DNA of 64,000 nt. Origin: Dactylonectria macrodidyma. Its lineage: Eukaryota; Ascomycota; Sordariomycetes; Hypocreales; Nectriaceae. Below the pieces are notes generated by a model. The model made no database searches, had not been told where the DNA came from, and saw nothing but the letters and a program-made list of their open reading frames with translations. Positions within the stretch are counted from its first letter, which is position 1. The number at the start of each line of letters is the position of its first letter. Positions 13,141 through 26,121 of this stretch are shown in pieces. Location: positions 2,790,001 to 2,854,000 of the forward strand of contig JAGMUV010000001.1 in the NCBI GenBank assembly GCA_020744425.1, in the 5' to 3' direction. The translations under genes were made by a program, and so were the position numbers.

Positions 13141-15289
13141 CTAAAATACAGTATTAATAACACTATTCACACTATATAACCAATAATAGCTAATCGGCCT
13201 AATATTAGTCCGTGCTTTAAAATCAAGCAATTTTGCTTTATAATCAAAGCTTTCAATTCCTCCGTGATTTGAAATCAAAATATCTCGGCATTTCCTTAAC
13301 ATATAATTACAAAAATAATACCACTAAATAGCTGAAGTTTTGGGCTTCTTAATGGTATACCTTATGTCTTAGTGACTACATATTTGCCGGGCCAATTTGT
13401 CTATAAAAGAAGGACTACCCCTAGGGCTTATTTCCTCATACAATAGAATCATACACTATCAGTAAAAACTATAATACACTATCTTCTGATAAGACTCTCT
13501 TATCTTCATATACTTCTTACTTTATTACTCCTTATAAGAATATCCTTCTATAAGCTATAAGCTTATACTTTTACTACTCAGTGACCTCTAACAGTTCTTA
13601 ATAGCTATTTATAATAAACTTAGGTTTAAAAAAGTTATTATTACTAAATATAAGTATAGTAAGGCAGTATCTTCTATACTCTTCTCTTATTACTCTATCT
13701 ATAGTTTATTACTTAAAGGACTTACTATTATCCTTACTAAACTAAGAGGCTACTAACTAATTAAATAGACTACCTTTCTTACTACTAAGAACTAGACTAA
13801 GGACTTTTAATTAATAATTATACTTACTAATACTATAATATTTAAAGAGTCTATTACTCTTTTTAAACTAAGCTAAATTATTAAAACTCCTAACTTACTT
13901 AAATCCTATATAATCACTTTATATACTTTTAATACTAACTAGGAACTTATTAACTAATTAGTATAAGACCTAGAGCTAGTAATAACCTTAAAATCCTAAT
14001 GCTTTAGAACTTCTTTAATTTTACTATTTACTTCTAAACTTAGCTTAAGTATTATAAATTCATTTAATTAGATAGTTCTGCTTTATATAACCCTTGCTCT
14101 AGCGATTAGTAATAACTATAGTAATTTAAATAACTTAAATAAAAGGGCTATTAATAAGAAGTAAAAGAAGATTAATAAGGATATTATTATAAAATAGGCC
14201 TTATTAAAAAAAAGGCTAATAATTAAATTATTTATATTAATAATTATACTAAGGCTATTCTTAACTAAGTACTTATAAATAGAATTAAAGGAATCTATAT
14301 TATTAAATTAATAATTAAAGAAGCTATAAAAACTATAAAAAAGAATAATATTAATACTTCTACTTATATTATAACTATATATATTACTAGGTCTCTCTAT
14401 TTACTCCTAGCTCTTTACTAATAAATATATATAATTAATTAAATAAGAAGCTTTACTACCTTTATTCTAGATAGTCTGATTTCTCTATCTTAATAGAATA
14501 CTATTATAAATACCTTAAGATTAAAATTAGCTCCTCTTTCTCTTATTAGGCTCTCTTAAGCTAATTATACTACTATATGTAAATTAACTTACACTTTGCT
14601 TCTAAGACCTGCCTAAGGATTATTACTACTATCTACTTTTACACTTACTAGACTTATTAATATATCTTAATTATCTAATTTATTAAAGGATATTATTTAA
14701 TTAAATACTTTTGAATTGCTTTATATACTCTATAGTTAATTTTATTAAAAAGAGTTCTTATTATAGCCACTTCTATAACTTTACTTACTGTCTTTAATAT
14801 AATCTTAATACTTAGGTTTCCTTTAGACCCTCTTTTATAATTACTATTATTTTAAAAGAATAAATATAAACTAGATTCTAATTAATTAATTATATTTAAA
14901 TATAAGGCTTATATATATTCTCTTTCTTTTCTTATTATTTCCTTTATTAAGGCACTGCTTTTCTTTATTATTCACAGTTTCTAAGCTTATAAAAATAAAG
15001 CGCTAACTATATAAAGAGGAATGTATTAAAGCTAAGGGCTTACTAGCTAGAATGACTTAGGATTTTAATTAACTAACTGATTTAAGTACTAGTCTTAATA
15101 AAGCTATTAATAAAAATAATAAGAGTTAGTCTAAGATAAAAAGCAGAAATGACTTAAATATAAATAGGAATTAATAATATTCTTACTTACCTTTATTATT
15201 AAGTTATTAAATTGTTTTTAATATTATTATAATAAGATTTATTTAATTAACTAGAATATCTGATTTATTTTCTAACTGGCCGCTTAATT
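13141..15289 (+). mobile_element. LTR-like segment and degraded downstream region
   Basis: 13150-13560 is clearly less RIPed than its flanks and looks like promoter-bearing LTR sequence: a TATA-like TCTATAAAAGAAGG near 13399-13412 and a C-rich leader after it. From about 13590 to 15240 a plus-strand coding region can be guessed after reading through stops, but no protease, integrase or RT motif could be matched. Whether this is a Copia, another Gypsy, or something else is open. Confidence 0.4.
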
Positions 15290-16431
15290 GCAGCTCTGGC
15301 CCTCTTTTTGTCTGTTTTTGTTTTGCAAGTCTTATTCACTCTCGCTCTGCTACGCATCCCGCTTACCCTATGGCATCCGTCACTTCGGGTAGTGGTGTCC
15401 CTCTTGTCCCCCTGCTTAACACATTAGTAAGCTTTATTAATATATATAGACTAAGAAAGTCAGAGCTATTAAACTGCTTAATTATAAATAACTTCTTTAC
15501 TAAAGAATTAGTAAAGGGACTTACTTTTTTTAATATAGTAAAGTTTTTAAAAGAACTTAATTAGCTTAATTACCTTACTTTCTAAAGTCCTTAAGTAATA
15601 AAGGATATAGTTATTTATATAAAAGAAGAAGATAATTTCTCTATATAGCTAGTAGCAGTCTTTATTAAGTACTTAGCAAAAGCCTAGTAAGTATAGGCCT
15701 TTCTTTAAATACTATTACTATAAGAGAGATAACTATTTAAAGCTATATAAGGCCTTATAAAGCTTAAGAATAATACTAGGTTTTTAGTATTTAGTTAGTA
15801 TTTCTATATAAATATCTTTATTAAGGTCTATATATATAAAGGTATTAATTATATTATATTATAATATCTTATAATTAAAATAGTTAGCTAAAGCTATAAG
15901 AGTTTAAAATAATATTCTAACTAAAGTAACTATATAAGTATCTTACTTATCTTTTAATTATTAATTACTATAGATTACTAACTATACCTTAATTTTAATA
16001 AAGTAGCTATATTTATTAAGCTTATATATAAATACTTAGTAATAATTAAGCATTTAATAACTATTTACTATTACTTTAATTACTTTAACTTATAAGCCTG
16101 TTTTTTTATAGCTTTAAAAGTAGAAAGTTTTAGCTATAATTAGCTAGTCTTTATATAAGTGTTTATTTATCTAAGTATAAGAGCTAAAAAGCTGCTTTAA
16201 TAAATATTAAAGCATTTTAGTAAGTAGCCTTTTTATAAAGGATTTTTCCTCTTTATAAGTAGAAATAATATTACTATATATATAGTTAAAAGAGTAAATT
16301 AAGCTTTCCCTTATTAGCTTTAGTAAGGAGTTAGCTAAGCTACTTTCCTTAGTCTAATAAGAGTATTTATAATACTTTAATTCTTATAAACTGCTTACTA
16401 AAAATATAGCTTTAAATAATATCCTAAGTAT
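15290..16431 (+). mobile_element. Unidentified transposon 5' region with preserved start
   Basis: 15290-15420 is almost free of RIP and contains an ATG at 15370 followed by an open frame of 64 codons whose first part is Ser/Val/Leu-rich. Beyond 15420 the composition drops to RIPed AT and the frame decays, though a coding-like phase (K-E-L-V-K-G-L-T, L-V-K-F-L-K-E-L-N-Q-L) seems to continue to about 16400. It may be a gag or ORF1. The sharp composition edge inside one frame is odd. The family is not recognised. Confidence 0.35.
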
Positions 16432-18288
16432 TAAAGTAATGACTCACCTGACCGCACAACCCCCCCTGCCGCGCACTCATCTTATAATGCATAATTATAA
16501 TACTTATATTAATACTCCCTAATAACATCACTAATTATAAAGCAATTCGTTTTAAATCTTTATAATAGATTCTTCTATGCTTTCTTATAAGGAAATAATA
16601 AAATAGGCTCTTGAAAAAGTTACAGAAGGTCAGTTAATTCGCAGTATTATAACGGACTATTACTTCTATAAGTCCTTATCATAAGCTTGACTTAAAGGAG
16701 CTAAAAATAACCACTAAGCGTAAGAAAAATTCTAAAGATTATTATTATAGTAAAAGAAGCTTTTAGTTAATTAGATTCTTAAAGAAGACCTTAGGCACGC
16801 TCCTTCGAAGTGTGACTTATGAGTTATAGTATAGGAAATATCTGACTGAGAGTTTAAAGACCACTCTATTAGCTAGTACTAGGTTAATCGCTTTATATAA
16901 TATAATAATAAAATAAAATTAAAGGCATTTATATCTATTAAAGCCGCTTGATTGAATACTACTACTCTTAAATAAATCTAATTATAGTATGATATACTAA
17001 GGTAGTAAATGCTTAATAAGTCTATTAGCTCAGACTGGCTTTATAATTTAGATAAATATAGTATTATAGAAGGCATAACTAAGGCTAGGAAAGTTATTAA
17101 AAGTAGCCTAACTCGCTAGTTATTTGTTTTAAAGAGCGATTACTATAAATAGGTCTCTATTCTAAAGGCAGTCTCTGCTATAAGAAGACGCCTGACGCTA
17201 TGTGTGGTTTTTATAGGAAATAACTTATAAGGGCAGTAGTTTCTAGAGGATTTCCTAGACTGGGCTTATGATTGCTTTAAAAATGGCTAGGCTATGTAGT
17301 CTATATATGAAAAGTGGCTTAAGAATGTATTTCTGCTTAAGACAGAGCTATCCGATTGATTATAATAGCGAATTCTCATCCTTAATAGCTTTATAGGTCA
17401 TATCTTACTATAATTCTAGTTTAGGGCCCTCTTCTATTAAATATAGATCCTTTATTTACCTTCCTATAGCTTATAAGTCATATAGCTACTTAATATTAGT
17501 ATTTTTAGCTCCTTTAAGCGCGCTTTTTAATACTATATAACTAAGTATATATCATTCTTAGTAACTGCTCCTATTTGAAAATAACACTTTCTTACAATAT
17601 ATAAAATAGCTTTAGAAGAAGCTATAAGTAAGGAGAATATCTAAAGCGGATTTTTAAGTTTAGGAATATAGCCTATTAATATAGAAAGGCTATTAGTATA
17701 ACTTGCTATTACTAGCTAACCTCTACTTACTAAAACTATAGAAATACTACTAAGGACCCCTAAATACTATAAGCTATAATATACTTATAATCTATATATA
17801 CTTAAGAATAAGCATAAGCTCTTATTATAGCTAGAATTGCTATAAGGGGACCTAAAGGCTGTTTAATAAGGCGTCCGTAAGATAGGAAATAAAACGGAAG
17901 ATATAATTAAATATAATAATATTAAAAAAGCATAATTAAGGGCAAGATATAACTATCTCGAGCTTTAGCTAGAGTTATAGAAGCCTATAGGTCAGAAGGC
18001 AGTCTAATATAATCTAATTATAGCATTTCTTACTACTAAAGAGATCCAGAAGGCAAGACTGAAGCTAAAGGCCCCTACGAAGGAAAAGCCACTGCTTAAG
18101 GCCACCCAGGCGCAAGAGGTAGTAGAAGAAGTGGAGAGTTTAAATATGTACAGCATGATGAACACATTCTAAGCTTAGCTAGTTAATTTATATTATATTC
18201 GTAGAGAAATGCAGTCTTAAAGTCATAAGGTTATCTCGTCTAAGTGCGCGGAAGGGGGGGTTGCGCAGTTAGATGGGTCGCTACTTTA
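16432..18288 (+). mobile_element. Pogo-like DNA transposon (1857 bp) with long TIRs
   Basis: The ends are inverted copies over about 45 bp: TAAAGTAATGACTCACCTGA on the left against TAAAGTAGCGACCCATCTAA (minus strand) on the right, each followed by a run of seven or eight C and CCGCGCACT. The interior reads, through stops, as a pogo/Fot1-type DDE transposase: Y-N-x-D near 17040-17060, the S-W-L-E-D-F and G-W-T-x-E region near 17230-17310, W-L-K near 17320-17335, and a degraded L-P-P-H-S-T-H-L-L-Q-P-L-D motif near 17460-17500. It is milder in RIP than its neighbours. A TA target duplication is plausible but not decisive, because the flanks are AT-rich. Confidence 0.7.
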
Positions 18289-18999
18289 CCCTTTTAGAAA
18301 TAATTTAATTATTATAGGCTCGAGCTTTGCTCGCGCTTAGTAATGAGTCCGCGCGCAGTCTGTGCGCAGACTGCGCCTAGCTCGTTAGCTAGGAGATAGC
18401 ATATTATTAAAAGGGGCGGATTAGTATAAGTAAAATAACTCTCCTTTAAGGATATTAATTTAATAATTAATGCTTACTTATAGTTATTATAAGGCTAGTC
18501 TATTATAATTAATATCCTTTAAAAGCTAATCTAATTATAGAAAGTGAATAAGAAGTAGTTTTAGAAGTGAACTTAATTATAACTATATTAAAAGGATTAT
18601 AATATAATATAATACTATTATAAGAATTAGTTTAGAACTAATTTAAATAAGTCTAAATTAATTAAACTATATTTAATACTTAGTAAAAAGAGCTATATAA
18701 TATTATAGTCTAGTTATAATTATTACTTATAGTAATTAGTATATAAGTACTAATACTTATAATAAGGTATAATACTTTTTAACTTATTATAAATAAGTAT
18801 ACTTTAAATAGTTAGTATAAATTAGAATATATTATAATAAGCTATTTGCTTATACTTAGAATGAATACTTCTTAGAATATTATAGACTTCTGAGTATAGG
18901 AGTCCTTATTTATAATAGTCTTCTATACTAAGAGAAAGCTATTATTAAATAGACTGAAGTATAATAATAATAAGCAGATATTTTTATTATAGTTAGTAA
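18289..18999. other. Unassigned RIPed sequence
   Basis: 18310-18400 holds a less mutated GC patch with inverted halves (GCTCGAGCTTTGCTCGCGC; CTGTGCGCAGACTGCGC). The rest is AT-rich without a recognisable frame. It may be the left LTR and leader of the Gypsy element that follows, but no matching right LTR was seen. Confidence 0.35.
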
Positions 19000-21900
19000 T
19001 AATATAATATAAACTTAAAGAGGATAAATGCTTTATTAAAAGCTATAAGAACTAATAGTAATATATTTAGAGAAATATATTAAATAGACTATAAGAGAAT
19101 GGTATAATCTTTTATAAAGTAAGAAATATAATAAGTAAATATAATTTAGAAGAGTTCCTTATATATATACAGTCTATCTTTAAGAATAACTACTATATAA
19201 AAAGGGCCTAGATAGAACTTAAGATAATAGAATAAAATAAAGATAAGTCTTTTTCTAAGTTGTAAAGGCTATAGTAGTGGAAGGAGTGGAAGGAGTGGAA
19301 GGTTATTAGTAGAACTCGGCGATTGTGGGTCAAGGAATTGACCAATCAGAAAAGGGATTAAAGATTTAGAAAGAGCAGGAAAAGACAATTAGAAAAGTAG
19401 TCGGTTTAATGTGATTAGTTGAGAAATGCATGTATTGATGATGATAATTCTTCTGGACTGGCTAGAGAAAAGCCCCAGCTTTATAGAGAGATTGCTATCT
19501 AGTCACATGTCCAATCTAATAGGGGATTTGGACAATTTGTCATAGTAAAACCGGGTAAGACGTGTCCCGAGTTTTAGGACTGTTGGACGTATGTCTGATG
19601 CTTGAACTCTAACCTTATTAAAGGTTCTTATTATAGATGTCTTTTGTAGTTATAATATAAGGAAGATAGGCTTTCTGAGGCATAATATATACTATTATAA
19701 AGCTAAAAATCAGGAAATTTTGAATATGTTGTTTATAGTCTTATTTAATAAGAGCTAAAGGAGATATTTCCTTATCAGTTATATATTTTATATATAAGGA
19801 CTTTATATAAGTATATTATATGCTTTAAGTAGACATTAGTATAAGCAGGAGGCCTATAATAAGAAGATAGTATAAAGTTAGTATAGCTATACTAAAGATT
19901 AAATAAGTATATAAAGGAATATTACTTAAGCTAAAACATCTTATAAGATAACTATATTATAACTATCGCTTCTTATAAAAGCATAGCTATAGATATTAAA
20001 ATATTAGTATTAGAAGACTGCTATTATATATACTTCTAAAGGCCTTAAGCCCTGGCTCTAGCGCTAGCGCCAGCCCTATAGAGGGATGTAAATAGTAATA
20101 CTCTAATATCTAGTATTAACTTAATATAAATAACTTAAGGCTTAAAGAAGGCCTGGCTTAAGTGTAAAAGTTAGTAATAGTAATAATAAGTAGTATAAGT
20201 ATTATAAAAGGAGATATAATAAAAGTAAGAAGATAGATCCTGCTTCTAATATAAGAAGAATATATACTATATTATAGCTTATAACTTAGTACTAGTAATA
20301 AAGCTAATATAAGTAAATACTATAAGTATTAATAAAGGAGAGGACTTAGTAAAAGAGGACTCTAGGTTAGAAAACTCTATACTTCTAAACTAAGACTTAT
20401 ATAAAAGTAGAATGACTTATTAATTATACTTTTAAAAGAGCTAATCCTAATAGAAGAAGAAGCTAGAAAGATAGAAGATAGAATAAACAAACTATCTTTC
20501 TTTATACTTATTCTCTTTAATTATATTAGCTTTTTATAAGTATAAGTAGATAGTAGTTATAATTACTATAGTATAATTAGTAAATAAATAGCTTAGAAAT
20601 TGAGTTTAAAATAAGTCCGCTTTCTAACTCCTTAGGTCTTTAGTATAGTAATAGAATAGCTAAAGAACTAATATATAATACATCTTATATAGAATTAACT
20701 AGATATTAATAGATAAAAGTACTTAGCCTTATTTTATATAATTCTAAGCCTTATATAAAATACTATTCTAAGAGTTCTTTAAATAAGAATATATAATATC
20801 TCCCTTTATATAAGTAAGAATAAACTTATTATTAGAAAGGCTAAAAACCTTATTATAAAAGAATTCCTTAATTACTCTAATATTAATAATATAATAAAGA
20901 TTATAGGATATATATTTATAGGACTTATTTAATAAAGAAGGAAATAGAAAGAATATAAAAGCTTATTTCTAACTATAAGTATTTATAAAATAGATATAAT
21001 TATAGATATAAGAGCAGAAAAGAAGGCCCTCTTAAAGATAGAGAGAGTAATACTACTAAAGAAGCTCTTAGTATAAGTCTAGAACCTAGTAGACCTATTT
21101 AATAAAGAGAAAGCAGACAGGCTACCTTTATATTAAAGCACTCTTAATTATTATATCTAGTTATAGAAGGATGATAATAGGCATGCATTAGAACTACTAT
21201 AAGGTCCGCTTTATAATATACTATAAGACTACTTACTTAAACTCTAGTAATAGATTATAAGCCTTATAAATAAAGGATAGATCCAGGTAAGCTCCTTATT
21301 AGCTATAGTGCTAGTCCTCTTTATTAAAAAGCTAAGAAGCGGATAGAGGTTTTATATAAACTACTAAGCTTTAAATAAGCTTATAGACTAAGACCAGTAT
21401 TCACTACTACTTATTAAAGAAACGCTCTATAGCTTTATAAGTATATAGTGGTTTATAAAGCTAGATATACACTTAGCCTTTTACTATATTCAGATTGTAA
21501 AAGAGGATAAGAAATTAATAGCATTTTATACTCATTTTAAGCTATTTAAGTAGCTAGTCTGCTTATTCAGACTCTCTAGAGTGCTAGTAACCTTCTAATA
21601 CTATATTAATAAAGTATTAGATAGATACTTAAATAATTTTATAATAGTATACTTTAATAATATCCTAATCTACTCTAAAAGTAATTATAATAATTATATA
21701 AAAAAGTTAAAAGTCATTTTAGAATAATTAAAAGAAGCTAAACTGAATATTAATATTAATAAATATATATTTATAATAAAAGAAGTTAAGTATTTAGGAT
21801 TTATTATTAAAGTAAGAATAAGGATTTATTCTAACCCTAAGAAGGTTATTACTATTTAAGAGTAAGAGCTACTAACCTAGGTTTAAAGTATCTAAAGCTT

Positions 21901-24650
21901 TTTAGACTTTATGAACTTTTATTATGATTTTATAAAAGATTTTTTAAAAATTATAAACCTTCTTATTTATCTTATAAAGAAAAATGCCCCCTTCTAATAG
22001 AGTAAGAAGGAGAATAAAGTATTTAAGACGCTTAAAGCTATATTTATTATATACTCTATATTTATTATATACTCTATATTAGTAGAATAAGACTTAGATC
22101 AGAATATAGTAATAAAGGCAGACAGTTTAGGCCAGGCATTAGGAAGACGCTTCTTATAGTATAATAAGGATAGAATACTATACTCTATAGCCTATCACTT
22201 TATAAGACTGATACTAGTATAGAGGAATTATATAATCTATAATAAAGAGCTATAGATAATTATATCCTACTTAGAGGCATAAGTAATAGAACTAAAGAGT
22301 ATAGTATAGCTATTTATAATCCTTATAAACTATAAGAACTTAGAGTACTTTATATATCTTATCTTATCTTAGAATAGTAAGTATAATAAGTAGAAATATT
22401 ATTATACTTTTAGTTTATATTATGCTATTACTTTAGATTTAAAGCATTTTACTTAAATATACTATTATAAAATAGTTAGAATATAAAAAGGAATAAGATA
22501 TAAATAGCTAGTATTATAGCGTACTTAATAAGTGAGTAGGCTAAATAAGTGAGTGGGCTACTTTGAAATTTCCTAGTATTTATACCTTAAATAAAAATAT
22601 CTTTAAAATATTCTTTAAAATTAAAACTAAGAGTAAAATAGCTAATATTATAGAAATAGCTCTATTATATATTAAAAAATAAATATGAATTTTCTTAGCT
22701 TTTTTAAAAAATTACTTAATAAGCTATATTAAAAATCCTTATTCGCACTATATGCCTAGCTATTTTTATATAAAGGAATTTTTTTAAAAATTTAAAAAAA
22801 ATATTATATAGTTTTCTTTTTAATTAAATAATTAAAATTATTTTTATTTTATTTTTAATAATTAGATAGTTAGTTTTAAAAATTTAAAAGTTTAGCTCTT
22901 TTTAATATACAGTATTCATAGCCTACTCGCTTGTTTAGCCCACTCACTTATTAAGTACGTTATACTTAGTTAATATTTATATAATAGAAATAAATAAAGC
23001 ATTAGTATATATACTTTTAAGTAAAAAAGATATCTTCTTAAGTAATTTCTTTAATAAGATATAAGATTAGAGCGTAAGTAAAGATAGAGTGTACTATACT
23101 TAACTTAATACTATTTAAAAGAGTGTATAGTATTTTCCTAAGGATATAGAAACCTATAAGTAGATTATAAATTATAAGATTTATAAATAAAGAGTATTAT
23201 TATATTATAACTAGTTATAGCTCTTATAATAAGAATCCCTAACTATAGTAATAATTTAATAAATATATAAATTAATAATATTAGAGTATTTAAAGAAGAA
23301 TATTATATTCTAATTATTATAATATAACTATTATTAAGATAGTATATTATAAGCAGTCTATAGGTTTATATAGAACTACTATTACTATAATAAGCATATT
23401 TTATAATAATATTATTAAGGCTTTTTATAACTTTTATTAATTATAAACTAATTCTAGATTTAGATTTTAGTAAATTTTATAATAGACCTATTAATAATAA
23501 CTAAAAAAAGCCCTTATTACTTTATAGTAATTACTAATAGGTTATTAAAGTATATCTAAGTAAAAGCAATAATGTTAATAGTAGTAAAGGCATATATAAA
23601 GCAATTTAAAGACTATTAATAGTAGTTCTATAGGTTTTTAAAATAAATCATCTCTAATTATAACTTAGACTAAGTAAGTAACTTTTAGACTGCGCTATAT
23701 ATACTAATTAGCTCTAAATAACTATTATTAATAGCTTATTACTCTTAAATTAATAATAGAATAAAAAGAGTAAACTAAAAGGTTTAAGTAATTTTATAGC
23801 TTATTATAAACTTTATATAAATAGACTGGCTTATATACTTAGTAATCTACTAATTAGTACTAAATAACTAGAACTTAATAGTAATAAGAGTAAGCTTAAA
23901 CTAGCTCTTTAATAGATTTAATATAGACCTTATTTAATATAAGAAATATCTAACTATAAATATATTATCTTTAAAAAGAAGAGTATTAATATTCTTTACT
24001 TACTTATAAGAAGAAATAGCCATTATATAAGCTATAATAGCTTATACTTAATAATAATAAATAAAGTTAATAAATAGGGCTTAATACTTAATAAAATAGT
24101 TTTAAATTAGTAATTATATATAGCTATTCTTATATAATATTAAGACTAACTGCTTAAATAAAAAGCTTAATTAAATTTATACTAAGTATATAATAGTAAT
24201 AATACTAAGCCGTTTAATAATAATACTTAATATTCTAAATAAAATCTATTTAATATTCTATATAAACTTAATAAAGAGAGTAATAAATAATCTACTCTTT
24301 TTTTAAATCCTAATTAATTACTAATTAAACTTAAAGTAAATTACTTAACTAAATAAAAAAGAGCTAAAAGTAAAATATTATATAAAAGAGATTCATATAA
24401 TAAAGAATATTAAAAAATATAATAAGTATAAAGTACTAATTAAATAAAAAAGCTATTTATAATTAATATAAGAATTATTAAAATAATTTTAAAATATATA
24501 AATATTAAATAAGTTTAAAAAGACTTAAGAAAATATAAAGTTAAATAATAAACTATATATATACTAATATTAAAAGTAAAATTTATTAAATTATTACTTA
24601 AGTAAGAGAAAGAAGAGGATAATAACTTAGAATACTTTATTATTATTATT
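19000..24650 (+). mobile_element. Gypsy element remnant, plus strand (gag-pol)
   Basis: A nearly complete Gypsy order can be read through RIP stops: gag-like sequence from about 19000, a protease-like region near 20450-20640, and reverse transcriptase at about 21390-21720 (F-x-K-L-D-I-H-x-A-F, then Y-F-N-N-I-L-I-Y-S for Y-L-D-D-I-L-I-Y-S). RNase H follows at about 22110-22260 and T-D-H-K-N-L-E-Y-F near 22320. After MITE copy 6 comes the integrase at about 23340-23800, including A-Y-x-P-x-x-x-x-R-x-E-R-x-N near 23730. A chromodomain-like tail near 24360-24480 is likely. LTRs are not resolved. Confidence 0.78.
22517..22962. mobile_element. MITE copy 6 (446 bp, subfamily C)
   Basis: The left end is TAGCGTACTTAATAAGTGAG, and the right end is its inverse, ending CTTATTAAGTACGTTA. 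The subterminal pair AAGTGAGTAGGC/AAGTGAGTGGGC is present at both ends. ATTCGCACT, the central motif in reverse, lies at 22741-22749. Copy 9 is the same element in the opposite orientation and has the same length. It separates RNase H from integrase in the plus-strand Gypsy element. Confidence 0.87.
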
Positions 24651-25691
24651 TTAAGTAAAAGAGGATTAGTTATAATATAATGCATTATTTTAATACCCTT
24701 TTTAATAAGAGGACGCAGAATAGCAAGACTGGCTAGAAAACTAAGGAGTGGGAAGGGGAGAGTTATTAAATGACTTATTATTAGGCTAGGCCTGACTCTA
24801 ACCTCTAGGGGTTATATAGGCTAAAACCTAGGCAATAGTAGCTAAAGTCTGGTTATACTAAGTATTACTAGCTAGCTAGTAATGCTCATACTCCTTCTTA
24901 TAGGCAATATAGTTATATTCTATATTAGTTTAATAGTCTTAAAGGTAATAGTTAGTAAGGAAGATAAAGAATAAGAAGGAAAATATATATTAAGATTATA
25001 AAGGCTTAATTAAATAGTATATATTCCCTTAGTAATAATATAAACTAATTACTAAGTAAATTAATACTATTAGTATTAGTAAGTTACTTATTACTAATAG
25101 ATAGAAGAAGAACTATATAAAAGTAGGATAAGGAAGAGGTTTTAAGTAATAAGGATAAGAGCTTATTCTACAGAGGAGCTACTAGTGCTTGCGGTGCTAG
25201 CATGAGCGCTAAGAAGAGCGAAGGCAGGCCAGGAGTGACTAAGAGACTGCTTAATAATAATAAGGGCTTTATACTAATTATAAGTAAAGTGAATAAAGTT
25301 AGTAGAAAGGACGGCCTTATAGTTAAGATAGTTAGTAATATAAGAGTAAGTAATAGTAATAATATAATTACTATATTAAGAAGTATTAACTAAATTATAT
25401 AAGGCTTAGTAAAGGAAGAGATTTATTATTAGTAAATACTTTATTTAAATATAATTATAATAAGTAATATAATAGGCTTAATAGCCTTTACCTTAGCTAA
25501 GGATATACTTTATCTTATTATTATAAGTAAGTTAATAGATATATTAAAAGTATATAACTTTTATTTAAAATAAAAGTATATTAGCCTTATTATTAAAGTC
25601 TCCTTTAATAAGATAGCTACTTATAGTATATTTAAAAGGCTATAAAATATTAGTAAATTATAAGTAAAATAAATATAAAAAGAAAATATAC
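24651..25691 (+). mobile_element. LTR/leader-like sequence and gag-like ORF start
   Basis: 24690-24910 is less AT-rich and LTR-like, though no pair was found. At 25202 an ATG opens a 63-codon frame (ends 25393) whose first 20 residues are poorly RIPed and basic (M-S-A-K-K-S-E-G-R-P), like the N-terminus of a retrotransposon Gag. The frame then decays. This is inferred to be the 5' part of a further retroelement, cut by MITE copy 7. No independent gene is claimed. Confidence 0.35.
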
Positions 25692-26121
25692 TAACGTATA
25701 TAATAAGCGAGCACTGCAGACAAGCGAGCGCTATACTAGGATTTATACCTTAAATCGCGATTTTAAAAAAGCTATTAAAAGTTCAAACTAAGCCTAAAAT
25801 AGCTAAGATTTTAAAAAATAGGCTAGTTAAGTTAAAATCTATTTGGGAAATAATCCCTAAAAATCTTAAGTAGCTAGAACCTAGGTAGATATGAAAAGTG
25901 GGTACCTTCTAGACTCACTTTTCGTATCTACCTAGGTTCCTAGGGACTAGAATTTATAGGGATTATTTTCTATAGATCGTATCTTAATTAGCTTATTTTA
26001 AAAAGTATAGCTATTTTTAGCCTAGTTTGAACTTTTAATGGCTTTTTTAAAATCGCGATTTAAGGTGTAAATCCTAGTATAGCGCTCGCTTGTCTGCAGT
26101 GCTCGCTTATTATATACATTA
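25692..26121. mobile_element. MITE copy 7: full-length fold-back element (430 bp)
   Basis: Both halves are nearly complementary along the whole element. It starts TAACGTATATAATAAGCGAG and ends with the inverse, CTCGCTTATTATATACATTA. The arms stay paired through TTAAATCGCGATTTTAAAAA and on to a central stem of 21 bp at 25880-25900/25916-25936 (CCTAGGTAGATATGAAAAGTG) around a 15-nt loop. The subterminal pair AAGCGAGCACTG/AAGCGAGCGCTA is intact. It is the least RIPed MITE and lacks the AGTGCGAAT centre of the others. Confidence 0.88.
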
